Positions 51,535 to 61,075 of a stretch of DNA of 64,000 nucleotides are shown one piece after another (within the stretch, counting starts at the first letter, position 1; every line of letters starts with the position of its first letter). The position numbers and the translations under genes were made by a program. Below the pieces are notes generated by a model that was not told the DNA's origin, did not search any database, and was given only the letters and a program-made list of their open reading frames with translations. The stretch covers positions 106,847 to 170,846 of the forward strand of contig DXAA01000011.1 in assembly GCA_019117285.1 (NCBI GenBank), read 5' to 3'. This DNA comes from Candidatus Limosilactobacillus intestinigallinarum (lineage in GTDB: Bacteria; Bacillota; Bacilli; Lactobacillales; Lactobacillaceae).

Positions 51535-52389
51535 ATGATTACGTTAAAATCACCTCGTGAAATTGAAGCGATGGAAAAGGCCGGGGCCGCATTAGCGGGA
51601 ATGCACCTCGGAATTCGTGAGTTTATCCGGCCGGGGATGTCCAGCTGGAAGATTGAAGAATTTGCCCGCAAGTACTTCAAGGCGGCTGGGGCCAAGGCCG
51701 AACAGATCGGTTTTGAGGGCTACAAGTACGCCACCTGTGTCAGCGTTAACGACGAGATCTGTCACGGCTTCCCCCGCAAGAAGCTGATCCTGAAGAAGGG
51801 GGACCTGGTCAAGGTTGACACCGTGGTCAGTGTTGACGGCTTCTTCAGTGACTCCTGCTGGTCCTACGCGGTCGGCGAGGTCAAGCCGGAGATCGCCAAG
51901 CTGATGGACGTCACCAAGAAGGCCCTCTTCATGGGGATCGACCAGTGTGTACCAGGCAACCGGATCGGTGATATTGGTGCCGTAATCCAGCACTACACTG
52001 AGGACGAAAACGGCTACGGTGATGTTCGTGAATTCGTCGGTCACGGGATCCAGCCAACAATGCACGAAGACCCAATGGTACCGCACTACGGTGAACACGG
52101 TCAGGGCCTTCGCCTGCGGAACGGGATGACAATCACCGTTGAACCAATGATCAATACCGGCACCTGGGAGGCCGACACCAGTGATCCGAGCGGCTGGTTG
52201 GCCAAGACGGCTGATGGTGGCTGGTCTTGCCAATACGAACACACCCTGGTCATCACCAATGACGGGCCCAAGATCCTGACTTCCCAGGATCCGGAGGCCG
52301 ACGCCAAGTACCTCTACGATGACAACTACGCTAAGTACCTCGATCACTACGGCAAGATTGCCCGTGAGATTGCGGAACAATTCAAGTAG
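51535..52389 (+). CDS. map: Type I methionine aminopeptidase
   Basis: 284 residues. Removes the N-terminal methionine from new proteins. Metal ligands are visible as Asp in VKVDTVVSVDGFFSDSCW, His in REFVGHGIQPTMHE, and Glu residues in TITVEPMIN and QYEHTLVI. It is about 30 residues longer than the shortest type I enzymes, as is usual for lactobacilli. ATG after AAGGAGAC. Confidence 0.95.
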   Translation: MITLKSPREIEAMEKAGAALAGMHLGIREFIRPGMSSWKIEEFARKYFKAAGAKAEQIGFEGYKYATCVSVNDEICHGFPRKKLILKKGDLVKVDTVVSVDGFFSDSCWSYAVGEVKPEIAKLMDVTKKALFMGIDQCVPGNRIGDIGAVIQHYTEDENGYGDVREFVGHGIQPTMHEDPMVPHYGEHGQGLRLRNGMTITVEPMINTGTWEADTSDPSGWLAKTADGGWSCQYEHTLVITNDGPKILTSQDPEADAKYLYDDNYAKYLDHYGKIAREIAEQFK

Positions 52390-52397
52390 AAATAAAG

Positions 52398-52431
52398 GAA
52401 GGCATCCATTTTCATGGGTGCCTTCTTTTCT
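52398..52431 (+). terminator. Terminator of map
   Basis: GAAGGCATCCA (52398..52408) pairs with TGGGTGCCTTC (52415..52425), then TTTTC. Confidence 0.85.
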
Positions 52432-52828
52432 GTACAAAAATCACTAAAACGACTTTCAAAACGAAATATACAAATGAGAATTTAAAACGGCTGGCTTTAT
52501 AATCTTAAACAGACTCGGGACTTCACCAAATAAAATAAAGCACCTAATTGCTTTCTCATTTTAAAAGCGATCTTTTCAGAATTATTTGAATAGCACAGAA
52601 GGGTCATAATGTTTTTCGAAGCGACACATCCGTGCATGAATACTCATTTTCCGGGAGAATATGCACGGATAAAAAACAATATACAGACAGATATGCATAT
52701 TTTGAATGAGAAAACGATTAGAATCAGCCCAGACCACTTTTATTTTCCCCAGAAAAGACTATACTTAAATTATTAAATGATTTCTTATTTTTATTTAAGA
52801 AAGTTAAATTATTTGGAGGTCTAATAAA
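52432..52828. other. Long intergenic region before permease gene
   Basis: About 400 bases without a gene. The one clear structure is the 10-bp inverted repeat ATCCGTGCAT (52628..52637) / ATGCACGGAT (52661..52670), with an inner partial stem. Just upstream of the gene are AT-rich -10-like sequences (TATACT near 52759) and GGAGG. Confidence 0.5.
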
Positions 52829-54340
52829 TTGGACGATCAAAGTGGTAATACAAAGAAAATGATTACTACCTTCGGCCTGGTGACGATGATCATCACCTCA
52901 ATCTTCGGATTCGGGAATGTTTCAAACGCCTACCTGCAAATGGGCTACGGTAGTATTATTTGGTACGCATTAGCCGGGATCTGTTTCTTCTTCCCATGTG
53001 GCTTAATGATGGCCGAATACGGTTCGACATTTAAGGACGCCAAGGGTGGAATCTACTCCTGGCTGGCCGGCTCGATCGGTGAGCGGATGGCCTTTATCGG
53101 GACCTTCGTATGGTTAGCATCCTGGATTGTCTGGATGGTTTCCACCGCTTCCCGGATTTGGATCACCTTCTCTGCACTGATCTTCGGTAAGGATACGACC
53201 CAGCAATGGCACTTCATGGGCTTGACTTCGACCGAGCTGATCGGGGTCCTCGGGATCATCCTGATGCTGGTCTGCACCTACTTCAGTTCCCGGGGCATGA
53301 CCGCGATTGCCCGGGTTGGTTCCCTCGGTGGGATCTTCACCGTGGTTGTTAACATCATTTATGTTATCGCAGCAATTATTGTTTTAATCGTTAACAAGGG
53401 TGCTATCGCCCAACCATTCCACGGTGCCAAGGATCTGATTCTTTCACCAAACCCACAGTTCCAGACGCCAATTGCCATTATTTCATTCGTTGTCTACGCC
53501 ATCTTCGCCTATGGTGGGATGGAGTCCCTGGGTTCCGTTACTGATAGTATGAAGAACCCTGAGAAGACGTTCCCACGTGGCCTGATCATCGCCTCCATCT
53601 TCACGATCGGGGCCTACGTTGTCATGATCATCATGGCTGGTTGGTTCGCCAACTACAACGGTGACTTTGCCAAGGGTTCAACTAACCTGGGGAACGCCAC
53701 CTACGTGCTCTTCAACATCCTGGGGGTAAAGCTCGGCTTGGCTCTGGGTTGCTCCCATGCGACTGCCCTGGTTTGGGGTGCTGCTATGACGCGGATCGTC
53801 GCCTTCTCACAGGCCCTCGGGTTCCTGGGTGCCCTCTTCGTTCTGATGTACTCACCAATCAAGGCCTTCATCCTGGGCTCGAACCCAGACCTCTGGCCAA
53901 AGAAGCTGACCAAGCTGAACAAGGCCGGGATGCCCGCCAACGCCATGTGGCTGCAAGTAATCATCGTCTCCATCATTATCTTCCTGGTGGCCTTCGGTGG
54001 TTCTGCTGCCCAGAAGTTCTACACGATTCTGACCGATATGGCCAACGTGTCAACCTGCTTCCCATACCTGTTCCTGGTTGGGGCCTTCCCATTCTTCAAG
54101 GCTAAGAAGGACCTCGATCGGCCGTTCGTGGTCTTCAAGAACCGGTTCTGGACCAACGTCCTGGTATGGTTCGTTGAGATCATCCTGATCGTTGGGATTG
54201 TCTTCACCTTCGTTCAACCAATGTTGGAACACGATTGGCAGACGGCCTTCTGGACGATTGCCGGTCCAATCTTCTTCGCCGCAGTTGCCCTGATCTTCTA
54301 CCAGGTTTCTGCCAAGAAGCACCACATCAGTGAAAACTAG
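52829..54340 (+). CDS. Amino acid permease, YjeM/GadC-like
   Basis: 503 residues, about 12 membrane helices. The APC-superfamily start ITTFGLVTMIITSIFGFGNVSN, IWYALAGICFFFPCGLMMAEYGSTF (given in part), and FAYGGMESLGSVTDSMKNPEKTFPRG match the YjeM-type glutamate/GABA transporter group. TTG start 9 bases after TTGGAGG. The 400-base leader with a strong inverted repeat suggests regulation. Substrate is an inference. Confidence 0.85.
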   Translation: MDDQSGNTKKMITTFGLVTMIITSIFGFGNVSNAYLQMGYGSIIWYALAGICFFFPCGLMMAEYGSTFKDAKGGIYSWLAGSIGERMAFIGTFVWLASWIVWMVSTASRIWITFSALIFGKDTTQQWHFMGLTSTELIGVLGIILMLVCTYFSSRGMTAIARVGSLGGIFTVVVNIIYVIAAIIVLIVNKGAIAQPFHGAKDLILSPNPQFQTPIAIISFVVYAIFAYGGMESLGSVTDSMKNPEKTFPRGLIIASIFTIGAYVVMIIMAGWFANYNGDFAKGSTNLGNATYVLFNILGVKLGLALGCSHATALVWGAAMTRIVAFSQALGFLGALFVLMYSPIKAFILGSNPDLWPKKLTKLNKAGMPANAMWLQVIIVSIIIFLVAFGGSAAQKFYTILTDMANVSTCFPYLFLVGAFPFFKAKKDLDRPFVVFKNRFWTNVLVWFVEIILIVGIVFTFVQPMLEHDWQTAFWTIAGPIFFAAVALIFYQVSAKKHHISEN

Positions 54341-54360
54341 TTAATTTACCCTTATGTTAA

Positions 54361-54397
54361 GGCCCGCTAACAATTTGCTAGCGGGTCTTATTTTTTA
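54361..54397 (+). terminator. Terminator of the permease gene
   Basis: GCCCGCTAA pairs with TTGCTAGCGGGT (to about 54387) and is followed by ATTTTTT. Confidence 0.8.
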
Positions 54398-54440
54398 CCG
54401 GTGTTCTGTTATAATAGCCCTATATCTTGGGGAGGTAGAC

Positions 54441-55334
54441 ATGACAGAAGAGCCAGGAAAAATGAAGAGGTTTATTGCGCTGCTGATGGAGCACTTCCAG
54501 ATGGCTCAGCTTTCCAGCTCGGCAGCGGTGCTGGCCTACTACACCCTGCTATCGATTTTTCCGGCTGTCCTGGTAATTGGAAACCTCCTACCGATGATGG
54601 GACTCGATGCCAAGACGGTCCTGAGTTATCTTCAGACGGCGGTACCGGATGCGGTCTATGCCTTCCTCCAACCGCTGATCTATGACTTCCTCCAGCGGGG
54701 GAGCGGGGGGCTGCTGACCACTGGGGCCCTGATTGCCCTCTGGTCGACCAGCCAGGGCATCGCCGCCTTCCAGCGCAGTGTCAACCTGACCTATGGGGTC
54801 GCCCGTAACCAGAACCCGGTCAGCAATCGGGTGATCTCCTTCATCTGGATGATCGTCGTTCTAGCCATCATCTTTGTAATTGTCCTTCTGTACGGGCTCG
54901 GTGAGCAGGTCTTGAAGAGCATCCAGCCGATCTTCAACTTTCGGCGGGAATACATCTACATCTTCAACTCCTGGCGGTGGCCGGTGACCTTCGCCGTCCT
55001 CTTCATCGCCCTTTGTCTTCTCTATTACTTTGTCCCTAATGCCAAGGTCCGGATGCGCTACGCCGTGGTAGGAGCTTTCATGGCGGCCCTGTGTTGGATG
55101 GGGCTGTCGCGGTTGTTTTCCTTCTACACGGTGATCTTCCGGCACAGCGTGATCTCATACCGGACGATTGGGGCCTTCATCGCCATGATGGTCTGGTTGG
55201 ATTTCTCCGGTTACATCATCATGCTGGGGGCCGTTCTCAACGCCACCCTCCAGGAGGCGCACGAGGGTGAACTGCGCGAGCGTGAGCACTTCTGGCAGCT
55301 GGGGGACAGTCGGCATAATAAAAAGGAGCAGTAG
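54441..55334 (+). CDS. YihY/BrkB family membrane protein
   Basis: 297 residues from the ATG at 54441, placed by GGGGAGG. Six helices. SSSAAVLAYYTLLSIFPAVLVI, ALWSTSQGIAAFQRSVN and YYFVPNAKVRMRYAVVGAFMAA (in part) are typical. Formerly called ribonuclease BN, but not an RNase; function unknown, probably a transporter. The longer frame from 54354 runs back over the terminator and is not the start. Confidence 0.92.
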   Translation: MTEEPGKMKRFIALLMEHFQMAQLSSSAAVLAYYTLLSIFPAVLVIGNLLPMMGLDAKTVLSYLQTAVPDAVYAFLQPLIYDFLQRGSGGLLTTGALIALWSTSQGIAAFQRSVNLTYGVARNQNPVSNRVISFIWMIVVLAIIFVIVLLYGLGEQVLKSIQPIFNFRREYIYIFNSWRWPVTFAVLFIALCLLYYFVPNAKVRMRYAVVGAFMAALCWMGLSRLFSFYTVIFRHSVISYRTIGAFIAMMVWLDFSGYIIMLGAVLNATLQEAHEGELREREHFWQLGDSRHNKKEQ

Positions 55335-55360
55335 CCAGATTGGTTACTGCTCGCTTTGTT
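55325..55360. terminator. Terminator between convergent genes
   Basis: GAGCAGTA (55326..55333) pairs with TACTGCTC (55345..55352); short T run after it. It overlaps the end of the YihY gene. Confidence 0.65.
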
Positions 55361-55387
55361 TGGGGAGGAAGTTCTTCTTACTTAGGA

Positions 55388-55630
55388 TTACTTACCGTTG
55401 GTCTTTTCGGCCGCGTCGTTGAAGAGGACGGTGTCGACCGTGTCGACGTACTTGGCGGCCAATGGGGTGGTGCACAGCTGCTCGTCACCCTTTTCGAAGA
55501 GGCCGGAGGTGGCAATGAGGTTCATTGCCTCCCGGACAGTCTTGGCATCGAGGTTACTGTTGGCGTAGCTGAGCTTGAGCAGGTGCTTCTTACCCTTGCT
55601 GGTCTTGAATGTGAGGTTGAGTGATTTCAT
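55388..55630 (-). CDS. DUF2922 protein
   Basis: 80 residues. KSLNLTFKTSKGKKHLLKLSYANSNLDA and REAMNLIATSGLF fit DUF2922, a small family of lactobacilli and bacilli. Function unknown. It is paired with a DUF1659 gene 20 bases upstream, which is the usual arrangement. Confidence 0.85.
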   Translation of the reverse strand: MKSLNLTFKTSKGKKHLLKLSYANSNLDAKTVREAMNLIATSGLFEKGDEQLCTTPLAAKYVDTVDTVLFNDAAEKTNGK

Positions 55631-55649
55631 GTTGCTTACCTTCCTTTAC

Positions 55650-55862
55650 TTAGTCGACAGTGACGTGATCCGTGACAATGACGTTGACACCAATGCACTT
55701 TTCGTTGGTCAACAGGGCGACCGCCTGGGTCAAGCTGGTGAGCTGGTCATCGGTGAATTGCTGACGAACATTGTTGAAGAGGTGGCTGACCCCCTTGGGA
55801 TGCTGGTCACCGACCATCGTGACTTGAACCTTTGCAGACTTGAATTGACGTTCCATACTCAT
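55650..55862 (-). CDS. DUF1659 protein
   Basis: 70 residues from the ATG at 55862, eight bases past AAAGGAG; the GTG at 55871 overlaps the ribosome site and is not the start. HLFNNVRQQFTDDQLTSLTQAVALLT is typical of DUF1659. Unknown function; operon with DUF2922. Confidence 0.8.
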   Translation of the reverse strand: MSMERQFKSAKVQVTMVGDQHPKGVSHLFNNVRQQFTDDQLTSLTQAVALLTNEKCIGVNVIVTDHVTVD

Positions 55863-55960
55863 GTTGAGCACTCCTTTACTGTTAGTGTTGATAAGTAGTG
55901 GCCACTGCTTACACTTATACAGACGGTTGAGGAGGGATAATGTAAAGGAGAATTTAAAAA

Positions 55961-56761
55961 ATGGGGAAAATAACGAAAATTGAGGCCCAGAAGCGCCGGG
56001 GCCGTTACAATGTCTACCTAGATGGCAAGTACGCCTTCCCGGTAGCTGAAAGTGTCCTGATCAAGTTCCGCCTGATGAAGGGCCTGGAACTGGACAAGCC
56101 GCAGATCGCCGCGATCACGACGGCCGATCAGCAGGCCCGGGCCTATTCCCGAATGCTGGACTACCTGGCCCACCAACTGCGGACGGAGAGTGACATCGTC
56201 AAGAAGCTCCGTGACCTGGATACGCCAGAGCAGTTCATCGGCCCCATCCTCCAAAAACTGCGTGACCAGCACCTGGTGGACGATCACGAATACGCTGCCA
56301 GTTACGTGCGGACGGAGATGATCACCGGCCTAAAGGGACCCGGGGTGATCCGTCAGCACCTGAGGATGAAGAAGATTGGGGAGAACGATATTGATGACGC
56401 CCTGGCTCAGTTTACTCCTGACCAGCAGCAAGCTAACGCCAGCAAGCTAGCCACAAAGCTCTTTCGGCGCTATCGTAATCAGCCCCTGATGCGCCAGGAG
56501 CAGAAGGTCCGCCAGGGGCTGATGACCAAGGGCTATCCCAGTGCGCTCTTTGACCAGATCCGCGACCAGGTGACGCCCCAGGAGGATCCCGACCAGCAGG
56601 AGGAATTGCTGGCGAAGACGGCGGAAAAGCTGTGGCATCGCTACCGACGCTACACGGGCCGTGACCGTATTCAGCACTTCAAGCAGGGGATGTTCCGCCG
56701 GGGATTCGACCTCGACCGCGTCCAAGCCTGGTTGGACCGCCAGCAAGAAGGGCTTCCCTAA
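55961..56761 (+). CDS. recX: Recombination regulator RecX
   Basis: 266 residues. Binds RecA filaments and limits strand exchange. Three-helix repeats: SRMLDYLAHQLRTESDIVKKL, DHEYAASYVRTEMI and RYTGRDRIQHFKQGMFRRGFD. It is longer than E. coli RecX, as usual in lactobacilli. ATG after AAAGGAG. Divergent from the DUF1659 gene, opening toward the polysaccharide cluster. Confidence 0.93.
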   Translation: MGKITKIEAQKRRGRYNVYLDGKYAFPVAESVLIKFRLMKGLELDKPQIAAITTADQQARAYSRMLDYLAHQLRTESDIVKKLRDLDTPEQFIGPILQKLRDQHLVDDHEYAASYVRTEMITGLKGPGVIRQHLRMKKIGENDIDDALAQFTPDQQQANASKLATKLFRRYRNQPLMRQEQKVRQGLMTKGYPSALFDQIRDQVTPQEDPDQQEELLAKTAEKLWHRYRRYTGRDRIQHFKQGMFRRGFDLDRVQAWLDRQQEGLP

Positions 56762-56824
56762 TGAGGGAATTATTGGTATTATTTACTTTGATTGTATTTT
56801 ACTAAAAATTAGGAGTTTACTATC

Positions 56825-57592
56825 TTGAAAGTAAAAATCTTAGTTGCCGTTCATAAGAACTACCGGATGCCGGATGACCCGCTGTACCTGCCGATTTTTG
56901 TCGGTAAGGAGGTTCACCCGACAGTTAATCACACCTTTCAAGGTGACAACACGGGTGACAATATCTCCGCAAAGAACCCACACTATAATGAATTGACCGC
57001 CCTGTACTGGGGCTGGAAGAACCTCGACGTCGATGCGCTCGGCCTGGTTCACTATCGTCGTTATCTGACGTTGGGGCACTCTAAGGACCTGTCGACCATC
57101 CTCAATCAAGAGCAGGTCGAACAGCTCTTTCAGAATGCGGACGTGATCCTACCAAAGAAGCGGCATTACTACATTGAAACGAACGAGTCCCACTACCTGC
57201 ACGTTCATGAGCACGCACCGCTGGAAATCACCCGGCAGGTGCTGAAGAAGGACTACCCAGAATACGTGCCGGCCTTTGAACACGTGATGAAACAGACCTC
57301 GGCCCACTACTTCAATATGATGATTATGAAGAAGCAGCCCCTAGACGAATACTGCAGTTGGCTGTTTGAGGTGTTAGGGAAGGTTGAACAGCAGGTTGAT
57401 TATTCCAACTACACGCCGTATGAACAACGGGTATTTGGCTTCCTGAGTGAACTCCTGCTGGACACCTGGTTGGAAACCCATCCGGAATACAAGACGGTGG
57501 AGGTCAACCGAGTCTTCCTCGAAAAGCAGAACTGGCCACTGAAGATTGCCAAGTTCTTGAAACGAAAAGTCACCGGTCATGGTGAACATTAA
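56825..57592 (+). CDS. DUF4422 glycosyltransferase
   Basis: 255 residues. KILVAVHKNYRMPDDPLYLPIFVG and GDNTGDNISAKNPHYNELTALYWGWKN (in part) with ALGLVHYRRYL are the DUF4422 signature, a capsular/exopolysaccharide glycosyltransferase-like family. TTG start after TAGGAG. First gene of the polysaccharide cluster; starts 17 bases before the GT2 gene after its stop. Confidence 0.88.
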   Translation: MKVKILVAVHKNYRMPDDPLYLPIFVGKEVHPTVNHTFQGDNTGDNISAKNPHYNELTALYWGWKNLDVDALGLVHYRRYLTLGHSKDLSTILNQEQVEQLFQNADVILPKKRHYYIETNESHYLHVHEHAPLEITRQVLKKDYPEYVPAFEHVMKQTSAHYFNMMIMKKQPLDEYCSWLFEVLGKVEQQVDYSNYTPYEQRVFGFLSELLLDTWLETHPEYKTVEVNRVFLEKQNWPLKIAKFLKRKVTGHGEH

Positions 57593-57608
57593 TTAGTGAG
57601 GTGTTATA

Positions 57609-58538
57609 ATGCCAAAGTTATCGATCGTTGTTCCATGCTATAATGAGCAGGAGTCAATTCCGCTCTTTTATCCAGCGGTGGAGAAGGTTGTCCGCAAGAT
57701 GCCGGTCGAGATTGAATACTGGTTCATCAACGACGGATCAGCTGACCATTCACTTGAGGAGATGCGTAAGCTTCACCAGGCCGATCCCGACCGGGTCCAC
57801 TACGTATCGTTCTCCCGTAACTTTGGTAAGGAAGCGGGACTCTATGCGGGCCTTCAAGCAGCGACGGGTGACTATGTTGTTGTCATGGATGCCGACCTGC
57901 AGGACCCCCCTGAGTACCTGCCAGTCATGTACAAGGAGATTTCAAGCGGCGAGTATGACTGTGTCGGCATGCGGCGGACGGATCGCAAGGGGGAGGCACG
58001 TTTCAAATCCTTCCTGAGTGACCAGTTCTACAACGTGATCAATAAGATCTCGGACACTAAGATCGTCTCTGGGGCCCGGGACTACCGGATGATGACCCGG
58101 CAGATGGTCGATGCCGTCCTGTCGCTGACGGAGTATAATCGTTTCTCCAAAGGAATTTTCAACTGGGTGGGCTTCAAGACGAAGTACCTCCCGTATAAGA
58201 ATGTGGAGCGGGTTGCCGGGACCACGGATTGGTCGACTTGGAAACTATTCAAGTACGCCTTTGATGGAATTACCGATTTCTCGGAGGCCCCGTTATCGAT
58301 TGCTACCTGGTTTGGTGGACTGTCGGCGTTCGTTGCGATTATCGGTTTGATTGTCGTAATTATCCGTCGTTTCGTCGTTCCAGGGAGCAGTGTAAATGGT
58401 TGGGCGTCACTGGTCTGCATCATGTTATTGCTGGGTGGAATTCAGTTGCTCTGCCTGGGGATTGTGGGCCGCTACATCGGTCGTATCTACATGCAGACTA
58501 AGAAACGTCCAATCTATATTGTAAAAGAGAAAAAGTAA
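57609..58538 (+). CDS. GtrB-like glycosyltransferase family 2
   Basis: 309 residues. The GT-A domain LSIVVPCYNEQESIP, FINDGSAD and VMDADLQDPPEYLP (metal-binding DxD) is followed by two membrane helices (LSAFVAIIGLIVVIIRRF and VCIMLLLGGIQLLCLGIVGRY, in part). It loads glucose or a similar sugar onto undecaprenyl phosphate. A GtrA flippase is encoded at 50494. GTGAGGTG is the ribosome site. Confidence 0.93.
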   Translation: MPKLSIVVPCYNEQESIPLFYPAVEKVVRKMPVEIEYWFINDGSADHSLEEMRKLHQADPDRVHYVSFSRNFGKEAGLYAGLQAATGDYVVVMDADLQDPPEYLPVMYKEISSGEYDCVGMRRTDRKGEARFKSFLSDQFYNVINKISDTKIVSGARDYRMMTRQMVDAVLSLTEYNRFSKGIFNWVGFKTKYLPYKNVERVAGTTDWSTWKLFKYAFDGITDFSEAPLSIATWFGGLSAFVAIIGLIVVIIRRFVVPGSSVNGWASLVCIMLLLGGIQLLCLGIVGRYIGRIYMQTKKRPIYIVKEKK

Positions 58539-58549
58539 GGCATAGGAGT

Positions 58550-59197
58550 ATGGAAGAAAAGGTAGAAATCAAGCAACAATCGAAAGGGTACCTTTTCTGG
58601 AAAAGGTTCTTTGATATTGTGCTGTCCTGCATCGCGCTGGTCTGTTTCAGTCCGGTCTTCTTGGTAGTGTTCATCTTGAGCCGCTTCGGCAGTAACAAGG
58701 GACCACTGTTTTACAAGCAGGTTCGGATCGGCTGGCACGGCAAGCCGTTCAAGATCTATAAGTTCCGCTCGATGGTGGTTAATGCTGATACCATCCTCGA
58801 GAATGATCCAGAACTGTACGCGAAGTACGTTGCCAACAACTATAAGCTGGAACCGGAGGAAGACCCCCGGATCACCCGCTTGGGACGGTGGCTGCGGAAG
58901 ACATCGATCGATGAAATCCCCCAGTTCCTGAATATCCTGCGCGGCGAGATGAGCATTATTGGGCCACGGCCGGTAGTGAAGGCTGAACTATCGGAATATG
59001 GTGATCGAGTGGATAAGTTCTTATCCGTTAAGCCTGGTGCCATGGGCTTATGGCAGTCTAGCGGCCGCAGCAACATTCCATATCCAGAGCGTTGCGATGT
59101 GGAGCTGGAGTATGTTGATAAGGCTTCATTGAAATTCGACACGGAGATTATGTTTAAGAATATTATCAGCATCTTTAAGAGTGATGGGGCGTACTAA
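58550..59197 (+). CDS. Priming sugar transferase for exopolysaccharide
   Basis: 215 residues. One membrane helix (FDIVLSCIALVCFSPVFLVVFI, in part) then the bacterial sugar-transferase domain: YKQVRIGWHGKPFKIYKFRSM, RKTSIDEIPQFLNILRGEMSIIGPRP (in part). It transfers a sugar phosphate (galactose or glucose type) to undecaprenyl phosphate, starting repeat-unit synthesis. The GC-rich part ends here. Confidence 0.95.
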   Translation: MEEKVEIKQQSKGYLFWKRFFDIVLSCIALVCFSPVFLVVFILSRFGSNKGPLFYKQVRIGWHGKPFKIYKFRSMVVNADTILENDPELYAKYVANNYKLEPEEDPRITRLGRWLRKTSIDEIPQFLNILRGEMSIIGPRPVVKAELSEYGDRVDKFLSVKPGAMGLWQSSGRSNIPYPERCDVELEYVDKASLKFDTEIMFKNIISIFKSDGAY

Positions 59198-59224
59198 TCT
59201 ATTACAAATAAAAGGAGAAAACTC

Positions 59225-60430
59225 GTGGATGAAAGTATGGGCTTAAGTAGTAAGGGAAGATTGAAAATAAATGGTCAATTGTTATACGACATTGCCTTCG
59301 TTTTCTACTTTTCTGACTTGTTTCTGCAATTTACGACTTTTATGAATTTCTTTGGGAAGAGTACTTTTCACCTCGCTTCTTACTTGGCGTTAGGTTTAAT
59401 AGTATTTAAGATCTTCTTTTTGGATGAGCAAAATGTTAAATCATTTATCCTCAATCTAGTTTTTCTAGGCATATTAGTCTTAACCTGGCGGACGTCTGCT
59501 GATTTCACGTTATTTTCGATGGGAATCTTTGTTCTTGGTGCAAGAAACGTTGATTTTAGACGCGTAGTTTATCTATATTTGGTTGTAGGAACAATTATCT
59601 TACTATTTACCATGATCTGTTCGCTCAGTGGATTAATCCAGAACCTGATCTATCGAAGAAACCAGTTCTCAGGTGCCATCCGGCAGTCTTTTGGAATCGT
59701 TTATCCGACTGACTTCGCTGCCCATGTTTTATTTTTGATATTGTCCTATTCATATTTGTACTTTGAACGGGTATCAATTAAAAGTTATATAGCTTTCGTA
59801 TTAATAGCAGCTTTGCTTATTCATTACTGTGATGCACGATTGAGCGCAGTTTCAATATTATTGTTGATTCCAGTTATGATAATTGGTAAAAACGCTAAGA
59901 AAAATGATGGTATTTGTCGAAAACTGGCAGCCTTTTTCTGGTGCGTTCCAATCTTGGCGGCATACATTATTGTTGCAATGAGTTATTTTTATAATCCAGC
60001 CAATCGTGCATTAGAAAAGATAAATCATATGCTGTCGGGACGGCTAGCAATTGGGAATCAAGCTATTCATCAGTACGGTTTTTCAATCTTTGGCCGTCAC
60101 ATGGTTGAACACTCCTGGGGTGGAACAACTGGGATGAAGATGTTTATGGGGGATCGTAGCAAGTACTTCTTTGTTGATTCCTCATATCTAAGAATTTTAA
60201 TCATGTATGGTGTGATAGTATTTATCTTGGTTTTAGCTATATTAACTATTATCTCGTATCGTTCAATTAGCCACGCCGAATACGCATTGGCAACGGTATT
60301 AGTGATAGTAGCTATCAGTGCTGTTGTTGAACAACGGTTAGTTGATATTAGTTATGATCCGTTTTTAATTGCTTTATTAGCAAATGTATATTCAAGTACG
60401 CAAATTATAAATAGGAGGAAGCTGCAGTGA
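59225..60430 (+). CDS. Wzy-like polysaccharide polymerase
   Basis: 401 residues with about ten membrane helices and a large loop (INHMLSGRLAIGNQAIHQYGFSIFG), the general build of O-antigen/EPS polymerases. No catalytic signature is universal in this family. Coding is AT-rich, unlike the flanking genes, the mark of a horizontally exchanged serotype core. GTG start; overlaps Wzz by 4 bases. Confidence 0.8.
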   Translation: MDESMGLSSKGRLKINGQLLYDIAFVFYFSDLFLQFTTFMNFFGKSTFHLASYLALGLIVFKIFFLDEQNVKSFILNLVFLGILVLTWRTSADFTLFSMGIFVLGARNVDFRRVVYLYLVVGTIILLFTMICSLSGLIQNLIYRRNQFSGAIRQSFGIVYPTDFAAHVLFLILSYSYLYFERVSIKSYIAFVLIAALLIHYCDARLSAVSILLLIPVMIIGKNAKKNDGICRKLAAFFWCVPILAAYIIVAMSYFYNPANRALEKINHMLSGRLAIGNQAIHQYGFSIFGRHMVEHSWGGTTGMKMFMGDRSKYFFVDSSYLRILIMYGVIVFILVLAILTIISYRSISHAEYALATVLVIVAISAVVEQRLVDISYDPFLIALLANVYSSTQIINRRKLQ

Positions 60431-61068
60431 ATACGTATTCTTTTAGCGAGTTGGTTAAGAAGGTCTGGAAAAGTTTAGTAGTCATCATTATCTTTGCTTT
60501 AATTGGTGGTATTGGCATGGGAATCTTAGCTAAGAAACACCAGACAACTACTTATACTGCCGAAACTAGTGTGATTATTTCACACAATTTAGAGGAGAAC
60601 CGGCATATTAAAGATGCACAAGACAGTATGGTGAATGCTGATATGAATATGATGCCGACATATGAAAGCATTGCCAAGAATACGGCAACCGCTGATGAAG
60701 CACACAAACTCTTGCCTAAAAAGATAAAGAAAAACTACAGCGTGAGCGATGTTGATAATGCAATTACTGCACAGACAAAGCCGCAGTCATTGGTGATGAA
60801 CATTCGGGCGGAAAGTAAGTCAAGCAAGGATTCAATCGCTATTGCTAATGCATCTGCTAAGGCATTAAAAGAAGAATTACCGAAGCTGCAATCAGGGGTA
60901 GGGCATATCCGAGTTGTCAATAAGGCAAACGAGAACACAGTATCTAGTAAGACCTCTCCATCTATTAAAAAGCATGCTGTTGTTGGAATCGTATTAGGCG
61001 GTTTAGTTGGACTCATTGTTTCTTTTGTTGCAATTTCCTATAAGGAATTTATCGCCAAGCGAAAGTAG
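60427..61068 (+). CDS. Wzz-like chain-length determinant
   Basis: 213 residues. An N-terminal helix (SLVVIIIFALIGGIGMGILA) and a C-terminal helix (HAVVGIVLGGLVGLIVSFVA) bracket an extracellular coiled region, as in CapA/YveK-type kinase modulators. No kinase gene is nearby in the window. It sets polymer length with Wzy. Confidence 0.88.
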   Translation: MNTYSFSELVKKVWKSLVVIIIFALIGGIGMGILAKKHQTTTYTAETSVIISHNLEENRHIKDAQDSMVNADMNMMPTYESIAKNTATADEAHKLLPKKIKKNYSVSDVDNAITAQTKPQSLVMNIRAESKSSKDSIAIANASAKALKEELPKLQSGVGHIRVVNKANENTVSSKTSPSIKKHAVVGIVLGGLVGLIVSFVAISYKEFIAKRK

Positions 61069-61075
61069 GATGACG

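Noticed and set aside
51592..52437. 281-codon frame on the minus strand opposite map
   Set aside because: The plus strand is an intact methionine aminopeptidase with all metal ligands; the antisense frame is open only because of GC-rich third positions.
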